NCBI RefSeq assembly: GCF_900289115.1
Contig: NZ_LT985196.1
Span: forward strand, 1,596,826 to 1,647,665
From: Janibacter massiliensis
GTDB lineage: Bacteria; Actinomycetota; Actinomycetes; Actinomycetales; Dermatophilaceae
Direction: 5' to 3'
Length of the DNA: 50,840 bases
Positions 48,022 through 50,840 of this stretch are shown here, in pieces. The notes below the pieces were generated by a model. It was not told the origin of the DNA. It was given only the letters and a program-made list of their open reading frames with translations, and did not search any database. The position numbers and the translations under genes are program-made. Each line of letters starts with the position of its first letter. The first letter of the stretch is position 1.

Positions 48022-49260
48022 CACCCGTCGGCGGAGCCACCACGCCGCGGCGGCGGCCGCGAGGACGGCCAGCCCGGCGGCGACGGACGCCAGTGGCAGG
48101 ACCGCGGCGACGACGAGGCAGCCGAGCAGGCCGATCGCCGGCAGAGCGCGGTCCGTGGGGGAGGCGGACAGCGTCCACGCGCTCGCGTTGGCGATCGCGT
48201 AGTAGACGAGCACGCAGAAGCTGGAGAAGCCGATCGCCCCCCGCACGTCCCCGGCGACCGTGATGACGGCGACGACGAGGGCGACCGCGAGCGTCGCCCG
48301 GTGCGGGACGCCGTGGGTGCTGTGGACCGCGCTCAGGCCGCGGGGGAGGTGCCCGTCGCGGGCCATCGCGAGCACGGTGCGAGACACGCCGAGGAGGAGC
48401 CCGAGGAGGGCCCCTCCGGCGGCAGCGACGGCGGCGATCCGCACGACCGGGGCGAGCCACGGCCATCCCGTCACCGCGGCGGCGTCCGCGAGCGGCGCAG
48501 AGCGTCCCGAGAGCCACTCGGGACCGAGCGCCGTCAGCAGCGCGGCTGCGACAGCGAGGTACACCAGGAGCACGATCGAGAGGGCGACGACCACGGCTCG
48601 CGGGATGGTCCGCTCGGGGTCGCGCACCTCCTCGCCCAAGGTCGCGATCCGGGCGTACCCGGCGAAGGCGAAGAAGAGGAAGCCCGCGCCCTGGAGGACG
48701 CCGAGTGGCGCGACGGCCTCCCCGAGCGAGGGATCGACGAAGCGGCCCGGCGGGCTGATCAGGAGCGCCGCCACGAGCGCGGCGAGGACCACGAGCACGA
48801 GGGCGACGACGAGGCGGGTCACCGCCGCCGACCGCTGGACGCCCAGGTAGTCGATCGCCGCCACGACCATCACCACGAGCGCTCCGACGAATCCCCCGTG
48901 GCCGGGCCAGACCGCCTCGCCGACGACGAGCGCCATCGCCGAGCAGCTCGCGGTCTTGCCGGCGACGAAGGCGCTGCCCGCGAGGTACCCCCAGTACGGG
49001 CCGAGACGTTCGCGTCCGTAGACGTAGGTCCCGCCGGACTCGGGGTAGCGGGCGGCGAGCCGCGCCGAGGACAGGGCGTTCGCGGCCGCGATCACCGCCG
49101 CGATCGCGAGGGCGAGCAGGAGGAGATGGCCCGCCGCCTCGGCGGCCGGGGCGAACGCGACGAAGACCCCCGCGCCGAGCATGGACCCGAGGCCGACGAG
49201 GACCGCATCGTGCAGCCCGAGCCGGCGCTGCAGGCGATCACCGGCCGTCGGCCTCGTCAT
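48016..49260 (-). CDS. APC family amino acid permease
   Basis: A 414-residue membrane protein with about 12 hydrophobic segments. The N-terminal consensus GLGSMLGAGVFVAFAP (about 23-38) and PESGGTYVYGRERLGPYWG near 72-90 are typical APC features, as is FFAFAGYARIATLGEEVRDPERTIPRA in the middle. Amino acid or polyamine uptake is likely; the substrate cannot be told. ATG 49260 lies eight bases after the ppgK stop, so it is the last gene of map-ppgK-permease. Its stop codon lies in the P1 stem of rnpB on the other strand. Confidence 0.92.
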   Translation of the reverse strand: MTRPTAGDRLQRRLGLHDAVLVGLGSMLGAGVFVAFAPAAEAAGHLLLLALAIAAVIAAANALSSARLAARYPESGGTYVYGRERLGPYWGYLAGSAFVAGKTASCSAMALVVGEAVWPGHGGFVGALVVMVVAAIDYLGVQRSAAVTRLVVALVLVVLAALVAALLISPPGRFVDPSLGEAVAPLGVLQGAGFLFFAFAGYARIATLGEEVRDPERTIPRAVVVALSIVLLVYLAVAAALLTALGPEWLSGRSAPLADAAAVTGWPWLAPVVRIAAVAAAGGALLGLLLGVSRTVLAMARDGHLPRGLSAVHSTHGVPHRATLAVALVVAVITVAGDVRGAIGFSSFCVLVYYAIANASAWTLSASPTDRALPAIGLLGCLVVAAVLPLASVAAGLAVLAAAAAAWWLRRRVG

Positions 49261-49268
49261 CGTGGTGC

Positions 49269-50030
49269 TCAGTCCCCGGCGGCGACCGTCGCGGCCCCGA
49301 TGATCCCGGCGCGGTTCCGGCGTGCGGCGGGGACGATCGGGGTACGCAGGTCGAGCAGCGGGAGGTACTTGTCGGCGTGCTTGCTGACGCCGCCGCCGAC
49401 GACGAAGAGGTCGGGGGTGAAGAGCCGCTCGACGTGCGCGTAGTACCGCTGCAGCCGGGCCGCCCACTCCGACCACGACAGGCCCTCCGCCTCGCGCACG
49501 GAGGCGGCCGCGCGGGACTCCGCGACGGCCCCGTCGATCACGAGGTGGCCGAGCTCGCTGTTCGGCACGAGGACCCCGTCGTGGAGGAACGCCGACCCGA
49601 TGCCGGTGCCGAGGGTCGTGAGGATGACGAGGCCGTCGACGCCCTTCGCGGCACCGTGGCGCAGCTCGGCGACCCCGGCGGCGTCGGCGTCGTTGAGGAG
49701 GGCGACCCGCGTCCCGAGCCGCTCGCCGAACAGGGTGGCCGCGTCCGTCCCGACCCACGAGGGATCGATGTTGGCCGCGGACAGGACCGTCCCGCGCACG
49801 ACGACGCCCGGGACCGTGACACCGACGGGCAGGCCCGCGGGGACCTGCGGAGCGGCCCGGCGCACCGCGTCGACGACCTCCGCGACGGTGTCGGCGATCG
49901 CCTCGGGCGTCGAGGGCCGCGGGGTGGGGATCCGGACCCGGTCCCCGGCGAGCTCGCCGGCCGTGAGGTCGACGAGGGCGCCCTTGACGCCGCTGCCGCC
50001 GATGTCGACGCCGATCGCGTGGGTGGTCAT
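49269..50030 (-). CDS. ppgK: Polyphosphate glucokinase
   Basis: A 253-residue ROK-family kinase that phosphorylates glucose using polyphosphate (and often ATP). The phosphate loop [11 protein letters not shown] is at 7-17, the catalytic Asp lies in LLNDADAAG near 114-122, [10 protein letters not shown] is near 137-146 and ELGHLVID follows. These marks fit the actinobacterial PpgK subfamily. ATG 50030 overlaps the map stop (ATGA), a linkage seen in relatives. Confidence 0.94.
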   Translation of the reverse strand: MTTHAIGVDIGGSGVKGALVDLTAGELAGDRVRIPTPRPSTPEAIADTVAEVVDAVRRAAPQVPAGLPVGVTVPGVVVRGTVLSAANIDPSWVGTDAATLFGERLGTRVALLNDADAAGVAELRHGAAKGVDGLVILTTLGTGIGSAFLHDGVLVPNSELGHLVIDGAVAESRAAASVREAEGLSWSEWAARLQRYYAHVERLFTPDLFVVGGGVSKHADKYLPLLDLRTPIVPAARRNRAGIIGAATVAAGD

Positions 50031-50840
50031 GCGGCCTCCTCGTCGAGGGTGAGGATCTCGGCACCGTCGTCGGTGACGAGGATGGTGTGCTCGAACTGCG
50101 CCGACCGGCGGCGGTCCTTCGTCACGATCGTCCAGCCGTCGTCCCACTGCTCCCACTCCGGGGTGCCCAGGTTGAGCATCGGCTCGATCGTGAAGGTCAT
50201 GCCGGGTTCGATGACCGTGTCGTACCCGGGTGCGGCGTCGAAGTGCGGGATGACCAGACCCGAGTGGAACGCCTCCCCGATCCCGTGGCCCGTGTAGTCG
50301 CGCACGACCCCGTAGCCGAACCGGGCCGCGAACTTCTCGATGACGCGTCCGATGACGTTGATCTGGCGGCCGGGGCGGACGGCCTTGATCCCCCGCTCCA
50401 TCGCCTCCCGCGTGCGCTCGACGAGCAGCCGGGACTCCTCGTCGACCTCGCCGACGAGGTACGTCGCGTCCGTGTCGCCGTGGACGCCGCCGACGAACGC
50501 GGTGATGTCGATGTTGACGATGTCACCGTCGCGCAGCGGTCGGTCGTCCGGGATGCCGTGGCAGACGACCTCGTTGACGGAGGTGCACACGCTCTTGGGG
50601 AATCCGCGGTAGCCGAGGGTCGAGGGGTAGGCGCCGTGGTCGAGGAGGAACTCGTGGGCGACCCGGTCGATCTCGTCGGTGGTCACGCCGGGGGCGATGG
50701 CTTCGGACGCGGTCCGCAGCGCCCGGGCCGCGAGGCGTCCGGCGACCCGCATCCGCTCGATCGTCTCGGCGTCCTTGACCTCGCCGCCGCGCCACGGGGC
50801 CGGGGCGGGCAGGTCGACGTACTCCGGGCGGGGGATCGAG
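50027..50840 (-). CDS. map: Methionine aminopeptidase type I (5' end outside window)
   Basis: 271 codons are present and the start lies beyond the window edge. The frame is open to the edge with the typical [17 protein letters not shown]-like N-terminal extension of actinobacterial MAPs, so only some ten residues should be missing. Two-metal ligands are visible: Asp in VNIDITAF and HGDTDATY, His in GHGIG, Glu in FTIEPML and Glu in QFEHTIL. It removes initiator methionine from new proteins. It is coupled to ppgK. Confidence 0.95.
   Translation of the reverse strand, partial: SIPRPEYVDLPAPAPWRGGEVKDAETIERMRVAGRLAARALRTASEAIAPGVTTDEIDRVAHEFLLDHGAYPSTLGYRGFPKSVCTSVNEVVCHGIPDDRPLRDGDIVNIDITAFVGGVHGDTDATYLVGEVDEESRLLVERTREAMERGIKAVRPGRQINVIGRVIEKFAARFGYGVVRDYTGHGIGEAFHSGLVIPHFDAAPGYDTVIEPGMTFTIEPMLNLGTPEWEQWDDGWTIVTKDRRRSAQFEHTILVTDDGAEILTLDEEAA

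Overview
This is a continuous 50.8 kb stretch of chromosome from a high-GC Gram-positive bacterium. GC content is very high throughout, and GTG starts and 1-4 base gene overlaps (ATGA, GTGA, TGATG) are common. The gene order is actinobacterial: a DUF3097 gene, hrcA-dnaJ-rsmE, phoH-ybeY-corC-era, leuA, recO-uppS, glyS, dgt-dnaG, an aceE / DUF3052 / AhpE neighbourhood, nif3 with a zinc-ribbon gene and a phosphatase, rnpB, and ppgK-map. I would place it in the Micrococcales, near the Intrasporangiaceae/Dermatophilaceae (Janibacter/Knoellia-like). That placement is inferred from gene order and protein resemblance. I see no insertion sequence, prophage, integrase or CRISPR array.

Layout, first half. 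Positions 1-3252: a partial DUF3097 gene, then a CIRCE-controlled hrcA-dnaJ heat-shock operon running into rsmE. 3345-5862: a three-gene insertion with a WXG100-type protein carrying a glycine-rich hydrophobic tail, an unknown protein and a two-TM protein. 5927-9699: phoH-ybeY-corC-era. 9746-15157: a BCCT transporter, asd, a GT-C-like membrane protein and a membrane protein with a charged tail. 15176-17102: leuA with a leucine-codon leader peptide, competing hairpins and a strong terminator. 17196-19841: divergent thiD and a permease/TIGR03943 pair. 19850-22119: alkB, recO and uppS. 22127-25541: a zinc-uptake operon (small membrane protein, znuA, znuC, a znuB with a His-rich tail, zur) with a putative Zur box.

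Layout, second half. 25578-32472: glyS-dusB-dgt-lipoprotein and dnaG plus a small conserved protein. 32535-32739: tRNA-Asn and tRNA-Met. 32892-33407: DUF3145. 33444-38124: aceE, an E. coli-type argG and an acyl-carrier-like protein lacking the phosphopantetheine serine. 38259-41695: a bPH2 pair whose second member reads in frame into DUF3052, then ahpE and an acyltransferase. 41746-44641: tRNA-Val followed one base later by a nif3-like gene, a zinc-ribbon gene, a phosphatase and a membrane protein. 44715-47591: a Tat-exported PHP protein and an RNB ribonuclease. 47633-48021: rnpB. 48016-50840: map, ppgK and an APC permease on the minus strand.

A recurring signal is the leaderless promoter. 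A TANNNT hexamer lies 6-7 bases before an ATG or GTG at asd, the 14366 gene, the leu leader, thiD, the permease, the small membrane gene beside znuA, glyS and argG, with weaker versions at the BCCT gene and ahpE. The most unusual observations are the tRNA-Val/nif3 junction, the PH-DUF3052 in-frame fusion, the serine-less ACP-like protein, the leu attenuator-like leader, the mirror-image divergent promoters before glyS, and the orphan WXG100 cluster. None of these amounts to a clearly new defence or mobile system.
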